The translations under genes were made by a program, and so were the position numbers. This document shows positions 26,388 through 35,318 of a DNA stretch of 64,000 nt, piece after piece; within the stretch, counting starts at the first letter, position 1, and each line of letters begins with the position of its first letter. The stretch spans positions 4,990,853 through 5,054,852 of the forward strand of contig CP054936.1 in NCBI GenBank assembly GCA_013364255.1. The letters are read 5' to 3'. This DNA comes from Streptomyces seoulensis. GTDB taxonomy: Bacteria; Actinomycetota; Actinomycetes; Streptomycetales; Streptomycetaceae. The notes under the pieces were generated by a model. The model saw nothing but the letters and a program-made list of their open reading frames with translations. It searched no databases and was not told the DNA's origin.

Positions 26388-26418
26388 CGCCGGCCCCGCG
26401 GTGTCCGCGGGGCCGGCG
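26388..26418. terminator. Bidirectional terminator hairpin
   Basis: CGCCGGCCCCGCGG and CCGCGGGGCCGGCG form a perfect 14-bp stem with a three-base loop between convergent genes. Confidence 0.88.
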
Positions 26419-26437
26419 TCGTCACACCGGGGGCTGG

Positions 26438-26860
26438 TCAGGCGATGCTCTCCAGCGCGGTGACGGCGAAGCCGTGGTCCTGCTCCGGCGCGCCGCCGCC
26501 GACGCCGACGGCGCCGATCAGCCGGCCCGCACGCCGTACGGGCACCCCGCCCGCGATGAACAGCAGCGGCCGGTCGAGCGCGGTGGGCAGGGTGTGGAAG
26601 GGGGCTCCCGGCTGCACGGCGGTCACGAGGTCGGCGGTGGCGGCGTCCAGTTGCAGGGCCGTGTAGGCCTTGCGGGTGCTGGTCTCCCCCGAGATCAGGA
26701 CGGCGCGGTCGTCCCGGCGGAAGGCGAGCAGATGCCCGCCCGCGTCCAGCACGGTGACGCTGACCGCGACGCCGGCGTCCTCCGCCGCCTGCCGGGCGGC
26801 GGCGACGAGCGCCTCGGCGTCCTGGGTGGTCAGCGGGGCTACGGCAGTGGTGGTGCTCAT
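26438..26860 (-). CDS. GlcG/HbpS-family protein
   Basis: This 140-residue protein matches the GlcG/PduO-C/HbpS fold: TTQDAEALVAAARQAAEDAGVAVSVTVLDAGGHLLAFRRDD, then ETSTRKAYTA and a Gly-rich end IGAVGVGGGAPEQDHGFA. The Streptomyces member HbpS binds haem and modulates the SenS/SenR two-component system, but it is exported; I see no signal peptide here, so a cytoplasmic role is more likely. ATG 26860 has GAGGAG nine bases upstream. It may be cotranscribed with the MFS gene upstream. Confidence 0.85.
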   Translation of the reverse strand: MSTTTAVAPLTTQDAEALVAAARQAAEDAGVAVSVTVLDAGGHLLAFRRDDRAVLISGETSTRKAYTALQLDAATADLVTAVQPGAPFHTLPTALDRPLLFIAGGVPVRRAGRLIGAVGVGGGAPEQDHGFAVTALESIA

Positions 26861-26996
26861 GCGGGGGTTCTCCTCAAGAGGGGTGCGGTGGGGGGTGGGT
26901 CGGTCGACAGCGGTTGGGGCGGCCGACGGTGGGTGGGGCGGGGGCCGCCTCCGGCGGCCGTGCGGCCGCGGTGCGGTGCCGGAGGCGGTCGCCTGC

Positions 26997-28205
26997 TCAG
27001 TGCCGGACGGCGATCGGCCGGTCGGCGACGTCGACGGCATCGACGGCCGTGCTCGGCGCGCTGTCCCGGCGTTCCAGGGCGGCGGAGAGGAGGGCGAGGA
27101 CCAGGGCTCCCGCGGCGAGGGCCGCGCCGACCCAGTTGGGCGCCGTGTAACCGAGGCCGGCCGAGATGACGAGGCCGCCCAGCCAGGCGGACAGCGCGTT
27201 GCCGAGGTTGAAGGCGCCGATGTTGAGGGCCGAGGCCAGCGTCGGGGCGCCGTGTGCCTGGTCCAGGACGCGCTTTTGCAGGGGCGGCACGGTCGCGAAT
27301 CCCAGGGCGCCGATCAGGACGATGGTCGCGGCCGCCGCGAACCGGTTGTGAGCGGTGACCGTGAAGAGGGCGAGCACCACGGCCAGGGCGCTCAGGGAGA
27401 CGTACAGCATCGGCATCAGGGCCCGGTCGGCGAACTTGCCGCCGACGAGGTTCCCGGCCACCATGCCGAGCCCGAACAGGACCAGCAGCCAGGTGACCGA
27501 GCCGTCGGAGAAACCGGCGACGTGGGTCATCATCGGCGCGATGTAGGTGATGGCCGCGAAGACACCGCCGAAGCCGAGCACGGTCATCGCCATGGCCAGC
27601 AGGACCTGGGCGTTCTTCAGGGCGGCCAGCTCGTGCCGCAGGTGCACGCCCTCGGGCCTGGGCAGATCGGGCACCAGCTTGGCGATGCCGGCCAGGCCGA
27701 TCACGCCGAGGGCGGCGACGAGTGCGAAGGTGACGCGCCATCCGGCGGACTGCCCGACCAGGGTGCCGAGCGGAACGCCCACGACGTTGGCGACCGTCAG
27801 GCCGGTGAACATCATCGCGATGGCGCCGGCCCGCTTGTGCGGCGCGACGAGTTCGGCCGCGACCACGGAGCCGATGCCGAAGAAGGCGCCGTGGGCCAGT
27901 GAGGCGACCACACGGCCGATCAGCATGACGGAGAACGCGGGGGCCATCGCCGAGAGCAGGTTCCCGGCGATGAACAGTCCCATCAGCAGCATCAGCATGC
28001 GCTTGCGGGAGATCTTCGTGCCGAGCACGGTCATCAGCGGAGCGCCGAGCATGACGCCCAGCGCGTAGCCGGTCACAAGGAGACCGGCCGTGGGGATGGA
28101 GACCCCGAAGTCGCTCGCGACCTCGGGGAGCAGCCCCATGATCACGAACTCGGTCGTACCGATTCCGAAGGCCCCGATCGCGAGGGCCAGAAGCGCGAGA
28201 GGCAT
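26997..28205 (-). CDS. MFS drug/metabolite exporter (DHA1, chloramphenicol-efflux type)
   Basis: This is a 402-residue proton antiporter with twelve membrane helices. It starts MPLALLALAIGAFGIGTTEFVIMGLLPEVA, typical of DHA1 exporters of the AraJ/Cmx group, with the loop motif GTKISRKRMLMLLM between helices 2 and 3 and the antiporter motif C region GVPLGTLVGQSAGWRVTF in helix 5. The cargo is unknown. It is divergent from a MarR-family gene, the usual arrangement for a repressor-controlled efflux pump. Confidence 0.92.
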   Translation of the reverse strand: MPLALLALAIGAFGIGTTEFVIMGLLPEVASDFGVSIPTAGLLVTGYALGVMLGAPLMTVLGTKISRKRMLMLLMGLFIAGNLLSAMAPAFSVMLIGRVVASLAHGAFFGIGSVVAAELVAPHKRAGAIAMMFTGLTVANVVGVPLGTLVGQSAGWRVTFALVAALGVIGLAGIAKLVPDLPRPEGVHLRHELAALKNAQVLLAMAMTVLGFGGVFAAITYIAPMMTHVAGFSDGSVTWLLVLFGLGMVAGNLVGGKFADRALMPMLYVSLSALAVVLALFTVTAHNRFAAAATIVLIGALGFATVPPLQKRVLDQAHGAPTLASALNIGAFNLGNALSAWLGGLVISAGLGYTAPNWVGAALAAGALVLALLSAALERRDSAPSTAVDAVDVADRPIAVRH

Positions 28206-28226
28206 GGAGGGACTACCTTCCCAAAG

Positions 28227-28282
28227 ATTGCAAGTGCGCTCTACGTGCTCACACAATAGTTGCATGCGCTGGTTAAATGCAA
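28227..28282. promoter_or_regulatory. Candidate MarR operators between the MFS and MarR genes
   Basis: Three TTGCA-type elements lie in the 139-base divergent gap: ATTGCAAG (28227-28234), TTGCAT (28260-28265) and ATGCAA (28277-28282); the last two form an inverted repeat. They are good candidates for the site by which the MarR protein controls both genes. Confidence 0.5.
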
Positions 28283-28344
28283 TCGCCGTCTATTGCGGCA
28301 CTGCCCTATCCTGGACGCAGTCCCACGGGATGGAGGAAAGGCTC

Positions 28345-28809
28345 ATGACTGCGACGGACCCCGCACTCACCGCGCTCGCCCAAGGCTGGTGCGCCCTGTC
28401 CCTGCTGCACGGGAGGATCGAGGCGCACATCGAGCGCGCCCTGCAGACGGGCCACGACCTGAGCGTGCGCGAGTACTCCCTGCTCGACGTGCTCAGCCGG
28501 CAGCACGACGGTGAGGGCGGCCATCTCCAGATGAAACAGGTCGCCGACGCGGTCGTCCTCAGCCAGAGCGCCACCACCCGGCTCGTCACCCGGCTCGAGG
28601 ACCGGGGGCTGCTGGAGCGCTACCTGTGCCCCACCGACCGCCGTGGCATCTACACCAACGTCACCGAAGCCGGGCTCGCGCTCCTGGAGGAGGCCCGGCC
28701 GACCAACGACGCCGCCCTGCGGGAGGCGCTGGACGAGGCCGCCGAGAAGCCGGAGCTGGCCCCGCTGGTCCGGGTCGTCGAATCGCTGCACGCACCCGCT
28801 CCCGCGTGA
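28345..28809 (+). CDS. MarR-family transcriptional regulator
   Basis: The 154-residue protein has the winged helix-turn-helix of MarR: LSVREYSLLDVLSRQ, MKQVADAVVLSQSATTRLVTRLEDRGLLER and the wing YLCPTDRRGIYTNVTEAG. ATG 28345 has GGAGG eight bases upstream. It probably represses the divergent MFS exporter and itself until a phenolic or drug-like ligand binds. Confidence 0.9.
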   Translation: MTATDPALTALAQGWCALSLLHGRIEAHIERALQTGHDLSVREYSLLDVLSRQHDGEGGHLQMKQVADAVVLSQSATTRLVTRLEDRGLLERYLCPTDRRGIYTNVTEAGLALLEEARPTNDAALREALDEAAEKPELAPLVRVVESLHAPAPA

Positions 28810-28856
28810 CACCGCGCGGTCCGCATGGCCCGCGCGGCCCGCGTAGGGTGCCGGGC

Positions 28857-29309
28857 ATGGGAGATCTTGAAATACGCGCCGCTGTCGCCGACGACATTCC
28901 CTCCATCGTCGGCATGCTCGCCGACGATCCGCTGGGCGCGCGGCGGGAGTCGCCGGACGACCTCACGCCGTACCTGTCCGCCCTGGACAGGCTCCGCGCC
29001 GACCCGAACCAGCGGCTGGTGGTCGCCGTGCGCGAGGGCCGGGTCATCGGCACCCTCCAGCTGTCGATCATTCCCGGGCTGTCCCGGCGCGGCGCGGTCC
29101 GGTCGATCATCGAAGCCGTGCGCATCCACGCCGACGAGCGCGGCAATGGCCTGGGCACCCGGCTCATCGAGTGGGCGATCGAGGAATCCCGGCGTGCCGG
29201 CTGCCAGTTGGTGCAGCTGACGTCGGACAAGTCGCGCACCGACGCCCACCGCTTCTACGAGCGTCTAGGCTTCGAGGCATCCCACGTGGGCTTCAAGCTG
29301 ACGCTCTGA
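28857..29309 (+). CDS. GNAT-family N-acetyltransferase
   Basis: A single-domain acetyltransferase of 150 residues. It starts MGDLEIRAAVADDIPSI; the acetyl-CoA binding segment is VRIHADERGNGLGTRLIEWAIEESRR, and the end has TDAHRFYERLGFEASHVGFKL. Its target is unknown. The hexamer TAGGGT lies seven bases before the ATG, a good leaderless promoter arrangement. Confidence 0.88.
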   Translation: MGDLEIRAAVADDIPSIVGMLADDPLGARRESPDDLTPYLSALDRLRADPNQRLVVAVREGRVIGTLQLSIIPGLSRRGAVRSIIEAVRIHADERGNGLGTRLIEWAIEESRRAGCQLVQLTSDKSRTDAHRFYERLGFEASHVGFKLTL

Positions 29310-29322
29310 CCGGTGCCGGGAC

Positions 29323-29360
29323 CTGCTGGGGGCGCGTTTCACGTGAAACACCCCCAGCAG
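29323..29360. other. parS: parS site in the loop of a terminator-like inverted repeat
   Basis: A perfect parS (29336-29349) is flanked by CTGCTGGGGG (29323-29332) and CCCCCAGCAG (29351-29360). The whole lies between convergent genes, so it can act as a terminator and a ParB site at once. Confidence 0.88.
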
Positions 29361-29405
29361 AGAGACGCCGGGCACCCCCGGGCAGGCCGCGCGGACTTCG
29401 GAGCC

Positions 29406-30791
29406 CTACGCGATGCCCCGCCACCCCTGCGGGTCCACTCCGCCGGGCACGGAGGCCCCTTCCTCGTACGGCTGGCGCGTGAAAACGAACGATCCGAGGT
29501 CCAGGTGGTCCACGGAGCCGTCGGCCCGCCGTACGGGCACCAGCGGCTCCCCCGCGTAGTAGCCCTCAAGACCCGTCCAGGTCCCGTCGCCGTTCGGCCT
29601 GAACCGGGAGCGGCGGCCGTTGCCGCTCAGCGGCTCCAGGGAGACGAGCCCGTCGGCGCCCAGCCGCAGCCCGAAGGCGGACGTCCCCCAGTACCACTGT
29701 CCCACCAGTTCCAGCGCCGCCGGATTAGCCTCCCGCGCCGGCCGCCAGGGCTCCGGGATGCGCGGCTCGGCGTCGGCGACGATGCGGACGAGATCCGCGC
29801 CCACCGCCACCGGTGACACCCCGGAGGTGCAGTTGACCAGCACGACGGCGGACACGTCGTCCTCGGCCGCGATGGTCAGCGAGGCGACGAAGCCCGGCAG
29901 CGAACCCGAGTGCCCCACGAGCAGCCGCTCGCCCGACCGTCGCAGCTCCAGTCCCAGACCGTAGGCGTACCCGGCCACCACGTCCGGTTCCTGCGGCGGG
30001 GCCGCGGGGGTGCGCATCTCCCGCAGCGATCCGGCACTCAGGACCCGCTCGTCGCCCTGGACGAGGAAGGCCGCGAAGCGGGCCAGGTCCCCCGTGGTGG
30101 ACCACAGTTGCCCGGCCGGCGCCATCCGGCCGAGGTCCTCGGCGGGCTCGGGCAGCAGCACGTCGGCCCAGGGATGCACCGCCCAGCCACCCGCGTGCGG
30201 CGCCTGCGGCTGCCCGCTGGTGCGGTGCAGGTCCAGCGGTTCGAGCACCTCCCGGCGCAGCACGTCCTCCCAGGGGGCGCCCCGCAGCCTCTCCACCAGC
30301 GCGCCCAGCAGCGTGTAGCCGGGATTGGAGTAGTGGAACCGCCGGCCGACCGGGTGCCGCAGCGGCTGTTCGCCCAGCACGTCGGAGAGTTCGGGACGCA
30401 GGCTGCCGGGGGTGCGTTCCCACCAAGGCGCGGGCGACTCCGCTGCCAGCCCGCCGGTGTGCGCCAGCAGGTCGGCGATCGTGGCCTCCCCGGCGTCGGT
30501 GCCGGGCAGGTGCTTCTCCAGCGGGTCGCCGAGATCGAGCAGTCCCTCGTCCCGCAGCCGCAGCACGAGCACGGCGGTGAAGGTCTTGGTGATCGATCCG
30601 ATGCGGTACTGGGTGTTCTCGTCCGGCGCGTGTCCGGCCACCGAGGTGCGCGCACCGTGCCAGACGGCGCGCCCGCCCCGCACGACCGCCGCGACGAGCG
30701 ACGGGGCCCGCCCTTCGGCCTGTGCCACGGCGATCCGGTGGAGCAGGGCCCGGCGGGTGCCGGGGAGCAGCTCATCCTGAGGTGTCGTCAT
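29406..30791 (-). CDS. Serine hydrolase of the beta-lactamase/class C PBP family
   Basis: The 461-residue protein has the three active-site motifs of class C beta-lactamase-like enzymes: SITK (Ser66, Lys69), YSN in FHYSNPGYTLLG, and HSG in LLVGHSGSLPGF. A C-terminal lipocalin-like or beta domain of about 110 residues follows. There is no signal peptide, so it is probably cytoplasmic and may be an esterase or D-amino-acid peptidase rather than a resistance enzyme. Before the transposon arrived, this gene lay directly downstream of dnaB in the same orientation. Confidence 0.88.
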   Translation of the reverse strand: MTTPQDELLPGTRRALLHRIAVAQAEGRAPSLVAAVVRGGRAVWHGARTSVAGHAPDENTQYRIGSITKTFTAVLVLRLRDEGLLDLGDPLEKHLPGTDAGEATIADLLAHTGGLAAESPAPWWERTPGSLRPELSDVLGEQPLRHPVGRRFHYSNPGYTLLGALVERLRGAPWEDVLRREVLEPLDLHRTSGQPQAPHAGGWAVHPWADVLLPEPAEDLGRMAPAGQLWSTTGDLARFAAFLVQGDERVLSAGSLREMRTPAAPPQEPDVVAGYAYGLGLELRRSGERLLVGHSGSLPGFVASLTIAAEDDVSAVVLVNCTSGVSPVAVGADLVRIVADAEPRIPEPWRPAREANPAALELVGQWYWGTSAFGLRLGADGLVSLEPLSGNGRRSRFRPNGDGTWTGLEGYYAGEPLVPVRRADGSVDHLDLGSFVFTRQPYEEGASVPGGVDPQGWRGIA

Positions 30792-30962
30792 GCCCCCAGT
30801 CCACCCCGTGCCCCGGTGCGCGTCGAGCGCATTTCCCAGCGCGCGACCGCGAGTCGCGGCGATGATCCGACGCCTTTCCGCGCGCAGGCCGCCGGCCCGG
30901 TGTCGCCCTGAGGCCCGTGCCGGCCGCCGGCCCGGTGTCGCCCGGAGGCCCCACGGCGGGAC
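30792..30962. repeat. Gap left of the transposon with a two-copy 35-bp repeat
   Basis: A 30-bp segment at 30887-30916 is repeated at 30922-30951 with one difference; the period is 35 bp. It ends just before the target duplication of the transposon, in the promoter-proximal region of the serine hydrolase gene. I see no gene here. Confidence 0.7.
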
Positions 30963-31064
30963 TGTAGGTTCTCAGCTTCTGTGTCATGCAGCGTCGCGGT
31001 GACCTGGACGTTTTCAGGCTGTCTCACGGCGTGTCATCTGCCTGCTGTCTCAGCGTCGTGTCAT
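30963..31064. repeat. Left end of the transposon with three transposase-binding-type repeats
   Basis: The terminal TGTAGG is followed by repeats at 30969-30987, 31021-31037 and 31047-31064. All share TCTCA, five to eight variable bases, then TGTCAT. They point the same way, like the TnsB sites of Tn7 ends. Confidence 0.85.
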
Positions 31065-31098
31065 TTCCTCAAGTGAGTGCGGAACGGCCGACCATTCC

Positions 31099-31680
31099 TC
31101 AGTCCTGGTCCGCGCCGTCTGCTGTGTGGGGAAGCAGGGGGAACAGTCGGGTGATGAGGGCCACCGGTCGAGCGCCGTCGGGCCGGGCCAGGGGGCGTTG
31201 TTCGCGGTCCTGGTAGGGCGCGAGGGCCCGTCGGATCACGTCCGCGACCCGGCTCATCTCTTCGGGTGTCAGGTAGGCGACGGCACTGAAGGCTTCGTCG
31301 TGACGCCATTCGGCCGGCGCCTCGTCTCGCTGAGCCAGCCATCGCTGCCAGCTCTCGTCCTCCAGCCCGCGGGCCAGGTCGCCGAACTGCTCCTCCGCCA
31401 TGGGACCGTCGGCAGCGGGGGTGTGCTGCCTCAGACGCCAGGGACGTGCGCGGCCCCCGCGGTGGGGGGCCTCTTCGATGTATCCGTGGCGTGCGAGCTG
31501 CCGTAGGTGGAACGAACAGAGGCCAGAGCTGTAACCCAGCCGGGAGGCGGCTTCGGTCGCCGTGACGGTGCCGACTTCGGCGAGCAGGTCCAGCAGGGCT
31601 GTGCGGACTTCGTGCTCGCGCAATTCTTCGCCGGTGTCGGCTGTCTGGTCGTCCGGGGTGTTGACGTCATCTTCAGTCAC
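31099..31680 (-). CDS. ArsR-type winged-helix transcriptional regulator (transposon cargo)
   Basis: The 193-residue protein has a winged helix near residues 25-85: REHEVRTALLDLLAEVGTVTATEAASRLGYSSGLCSFHLRQLARHGYIEE, followed by an RARPWRL wing and a longer C-terminal domain (to residue 190) without metal-binding Cys pairs, so it is not a metal sensor of the classic kind. GTG 31680 has no Shine-Dalgarno sequence and overlaps the first of two CTTTGCAAAG palindromes, which suggests a leaderless, autoregulated gene. It is divergent from the deformylase gene, which it probably controls too. Confidence 0.82.
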   Translation of the reverse strand: MTEDDVNTPDDQTADTGEELREHEVRTALLDLLAEVGTVTATEAASRLGYSSGLCSFHLRQLARHGYIEEAPHRGGRARPWRLRQHTPAADGPMAEEQFGDLARGLEDESWQRWLAQRDEAPAEWRHDEAFSAVAYLTPEEMSRVADVIRRALAPYQDREQRPLARPDGARPVALITRLFPLLPHTADGADQD

Positions 31681-31706
31681 TTTGCAAAGTCTGCTACTTT
31701 GCAAAG
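31680..31706. promoter_or_regulatory. Twin palindromic operator between the ArsR-type gene and def
   Basis: CTTTGCAAAG occurs perfectly at 31680-31689 and 31697-31706, 17 bp centre to centre, with a degenerate CTTGGCAAG at 31709-31717. The first copy covers the GTG of the regulator. It is the obvious binding site of the adjacent regulator. Confidence 0.8.
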
Positions 31707-31793
31707 AGCTTGGCAAGCAGTAGTCCTGCGGAAGGCAATCAGCTGCGGTGACCTCCGCTGCCCATCTGTGGCGTGCGCAAAAGGGAGACATTC

Positions 31794-32456
31794 ATGTCTG
31801 TTCGTCACGAGCGGTCACGTTCCGTCGACCGACGAGTCCGGGTGCAAGGCCGCCCGGTGGACACCTATCCGGCTCTGCCGCCAGAGGCAGGACGGGGTTC
31901 GGTGCGCAGGGTCACGGTGGTCGGTGAGGAGGTGCTGAGCCGTCCATGCCGGGAGGTGACCGAGTTCGGGACTCCGGAGTTGTCGGCGTTAATCGACGAC
32001 ATGTTCCTGACCATGTATGTAGCCGACGGAGCCGGCCTGGCTGCCAACCAGGTGGGCGTTGACCTGCGCCTGTTCGTGTATGACTGTCCGGACGACTATG
32101 GGATCCGGCATGTCGGTCACATCATCAACCCGGTTCTGGACCTGCCCGATCCGGGTAGCCGCCGGCTCATTGACGACTTCGAGGGCTGTCTGTCGGTGCC
32201 CGGTGCAGGCATGGCGGTTCCCCGCACCGATCGTGCTGTCGCCCGTGGGTTCGACAAGGATGGCAACCCTCTCGTCATCGAGGGGCTGGGGTACTTCGCT
32301 CGGTGTCTGCAGCACGAGACCGATCACCTCGTGGGCCGTACGTATCTTGATCGGCTCTCCAAGCGGGACCGCAAGGACGCGTTGCGGCAGATGGAAGACC
32401 GCCGGGAGGACGTCTTCGCCCAACGCGCGATCAAGGCCGCCCGCCTGGGCCAATGA
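31794..32456 (+). CDS. def: Peptide deformylase, extra copy carried by the transposon
   Basis: Peptide deformylase removes the formyl group from the first methionine of new proteins. All three metal-site motifs are intact: GAGLAANQ (79-86), EGCLS (Cys132) and HETDH (His174, Glu175, His178). The 220-residue product has an N-terminal extension of about 35 basic residues before the conserved VRRVTVVGEEVLSRPC. ATG 31794 has AAGGGAG seven bases upstream. Codon 66 is TTA (31989-31991), so expression may need bldA. A spare, target-type enzyme of this sort could confer resistance to deformylase inhibitors such as actinonin; that is inference. Its 3' end overlaps convergent tniQ by 26 bases. Confidence 0.93.
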   Translation: MSVRHERSRSVDRRVRVQGRPVDTYPALPPEAGRGSVRRVTVVGEEVLSRPCREVTEFGTPELSALIDDMFLTMYVADGAGLAANQVGVDLRLFVYDCPDDYGIRHVGHIINPVLDLPDPGSRRLIDDFEGCLSVPGAGMAVPRTDRAVARGFDKDGNPLVIEGLGYFARCLQHETDHLVGRTYLDRLSKRDRKDALRQMEDRREDVFAQRAIKAARLGQ

Positions 32457-35089
32457 GACGCTTGGCAGCAGCGGCCACTTTTCTGCCGAAGGGAGTGGGC
32501 CGCATCTTGCGGCCCCGTTCAGCACGTTCGATCAAGGGTCGGCCCAGGTCCCTTTCGAGCCGGTTGATCTGGGTTGTCAGTGTCGATTGGTGAATGGCGA
32601 GGGCTCGGGCGGCTTCGGTGACGGTGGGGTAGGGCAGGGCGGCAGCGAAGCGTTCGAGTCGCTGCCGGGCATTTGGGCTGTTCAGGGCGGCGCGCAGGAT
32701 GGCGGGAGCATCTGTGGCCTGCTCGGGGGCACGGAGGGCAGTGTGGTGGCTGGCTCCGCCGCGTGGCCGGAGGGGGATGTTGTGGGTGTGGGTCCAGCGG
32801 GCCATGTTCGCGGTGCTCATGCCGGTTTCGCGGGCGAGGTCCGGCAGAGTTCGGCGGCGGTGGATGTACTGCTCCATGAGCCAGTCCCGTTCGACGGTGC
32901 CGCGGCGTTCGTAGTCCTGTGGGCCCTCGCGGAGGGGGATGCCGTACTCCTTGGCAAGGTCGGTCATCACTCTGCGGGAGAAGCCTGTGAGGGTGGCGAT
33001 CTGCTGGAGAGACTGGTGTTCGTCGAGGTAGAGCTGAGTGAATCGCTCTTCCGGCACGGTTTGCCGGGCTTGCTGCCGGATGCGGCCGGTGGCTCTGGCG
33101 GCGTTCTTCGTCAACGGGGGTGCGGGGGGCCGGGTGTTCGTTGAGGACATGCCGGATGGCCTCGACGGTTGTGTCCAGGACCTGAGCGGCGTGCTGAACG
33201 GGGTGCTGGCGTTCTCGGACGAGCTGGTGCAGACGAGGCAGGTCGATGTGCGCCGGGTCGGGTCCGGGAAGGGAGAGCCCGGCCAGCAGGGCGGTGGGAG
33301 GCTGCCAAGTCACGGGCTCGTCATGGATGTGGTGCGAGGCCAGGAATGCAAGGGCTTCCTGCTGGAGGGCGTGTGCGAGCTCCGGGGTCTGAAGCGCGGT
33401 GAAGTGCAAGGATGTCGCCCGGAACTCTGCGCTGTCGAGCCCACCCAGTTCGTCGGGAACAGTCTCGGCAGGCAAGCCGCTGAGACGTTGGAAGAGCTGG
33501 CTGTGGGCGATACGTTCGCGCCGTCCGGTCCCCGACGGTGTTCCGGTGCGGCGGCAGAGCTCCAGCCAGCGGTCGTGGGGAAGCAGGCCAGCGTAGTCCA
33601 GGAGTCGGCGCCGGCCGTAGTCGATGGGGGTGCGGTCGGCGTCGAGGTGGTCGGCAAGTCGGTCCAAGGCCGTGACGATGCCTGGCCAGTGCGGAAGGTC
33701 GTCCAGTTCCTGAAGGAGGCGTGAGATCTCGATGCCGTCGATGGCGTCGCCGACCAGCCGGGCAGCCTGGTCCAAGGAGGTGCGGCTGTCGGGGATCAGC
33801 AGCAGGGCTGCGAGGACGGGAGCCAGGGCCCGTCCGTGGATTCCCTCAGGTGGTGTGAGCCGGACCGTCCAGGATGGCCAGAACGTCGTCGGGATCTTCC
33901 TGGCTCGCTGCTCGATGTCCCGAGTGGTCCTTGCTGGTCTGCGGGGAGCCTCGGTCATAGTGCGGTAGCGAAGGTGCTCGCTGGGGCGGAAGGAAGGAGC
34001 GAGGGCGGCCAGGTGAACGGACTGCAGCACTGGGCTGATGCCCCGGCCCCAGTCGTCGATGCTGGTCGCCGAGATCTGGGTGAGTTCCTCGCGTACTGCT
34101 TCCAGCAGGCCCCGCAGGGCCTCGCCGACCGGATGGATTCCTGGCTGCTCCAGGATGCCCAGGGCCATAGTGACCGCGACCGCGGCATCCACGGCTCGGG
34201 GCGGGGCCATGAACCCCGGTCGATCCGCCGCCTGTTCGGTGCGCGGGACGACCGGATCGGTGGCGAGGTGCACTTCTGCGATGTCGGCCTGCATCCGTTG
34301 ACGCAGGACAGCAGCGGGAAGGTCGCTCAGGACGCGAATGCCCAGGGCCCGGATGTCGGCCAGCACCGCCAGTGCCGACTGGGGAACAGTCCGGTAGGGG
34401 CCGAAGGCCACCGTTGCCCCGTCGATGATCTCCATCACCCGGTCCTGCGCCAGGAGAACCGGATGGCTTGGAGGCAGGAGTAGCGTCGAAGTGCGGGTCA
34501 GATCGGTGCCGCAGCCAGCCGTGATCGGGCCGCCAGGGCGGACCGGCGGATTGCCGCAGAGTTCCGGTTGGGGGACGGACCGGCCTGAACGGGGTCGCTG
34601 CCGCGGAACCTGCCCGCAGTGCGGGCAGCGATCCGCCAGCAGGCAGCGGTGCCGGGTGCAGGCGAAGGAGAAGCCGAGCCTCCAGGACAACTGCCAGCGT
34701 CCACCGCTGAGTGAAGACACTCCGGGCAGAACCGAGATCCCCGGCCGCGTCCCCAAAGGACATGCCGCGACACGGCCCGGCCTCCGGCACTCATCTGCAG
34801 AGCCCGTCCGTCGTAGTGCGCCAGGGTCAGGGAAGTGACCGCCTCCCGGGCCGTCCCGGTGGCGTGCGCGACGGCAGCGGTCAACCGCCCGTCGAGGAAG
34901 ATCGTCCAGTCCGCCGGAATGCACCGGAACTGGTTTCCGGCCCGCTGCCGGACCGGGGAACCGAAGTGCAGCAGGACATCACCGATGTGTGGTGTCCATC
35001 CGCCTGGCCATCGCCTCCAGCCAGGAGTCTAGGGCCTCACCCGGCACGGGCAGCAGCCGGATCGGCACGGTCCGGACCGACGTCCTCAT
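32431..35089 (-). pseudogene. tniQ: TniQ-family transposition protein, disrupted by three frameshifts
   Basis: TniQ/TnsD proteins choose the target site of Tn7-like elements. Reading across frames, the product starts MRTSVRTVPIRLLPVPGEAL at ATG 35089, overlapping the tniB fragment by ATGA. The frame breaks near 34985-34995 (after ARRMDTTH, resuming at IGDVLLHFGSPV), near 34712-34725 (after RFCPECL, resuming at SGGRWQLSWRLGFSFACTRH) and in a C-run near 33116-33131 (after LNEHPAP, resuming at TKNAARATGRIRQQAR). Zinc-ribbon cysteines are seen in FCPECL and CPHCG. The C-terminus has stacked helix-turn-helix segments and a LysR-type one (TVTEAARALAIHQSTLTTQINRLE). An intact version would be about 885 residues. 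Confidence 0.88.
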
Positions 35090-35286
35090 GCGGCTCGTCG
35101 GCCCCGGGACCGGGGACGGCTGGTCAGCCGCTTCTTCTCCAGCGCGGCCTGAAGTTCGAGGCGGGCCGCCTCAGACGCCTCATCGTTCTTCACCCGGTCC
35201 ATCAGCTCCTGGTCCAGCCGTTCAGCGCCGGTGCGGACCGCCCGCTGGCAGCCGCGGGAGGCTCGCAGGCCGGACCTGAGACAGGA
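35086..35286 (-). pseudogene. 3' fragment of a tniB/tnsC-like ATPase gene
   Basis: A 66-codon open frame without a start runs into TGA at 35086, overlapping the tniQ ATG as ATGA. The peptide, containing RTGAERLDQELMDRVKNDE, EAARLELQAALEKK and a basic Arg-rich tail, looks like the C-terminus of the AAA ATPase that precedes tniQ in Tn7-like operons of actinobacteria. The ATPase core and everything upstream (transposase subunits) are missing, so an internal deletion joins this fragment to the right end. The family call rests on position and a resemblance I recall, not on a search. Confidence 0.65.
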
Positions 35287-35318
35287 TCACCCAAACGAGT
35301 GATGACGATGAGCAGCAA

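Noticed and set aside
29406..30791. Beta-lactam resistance gene
   Set aside because: The class C motifs are present, but there is no signal peptide, and most such chromosomal Streptomyces proteins are esterases or peptidases, so a resistance role is not supported.
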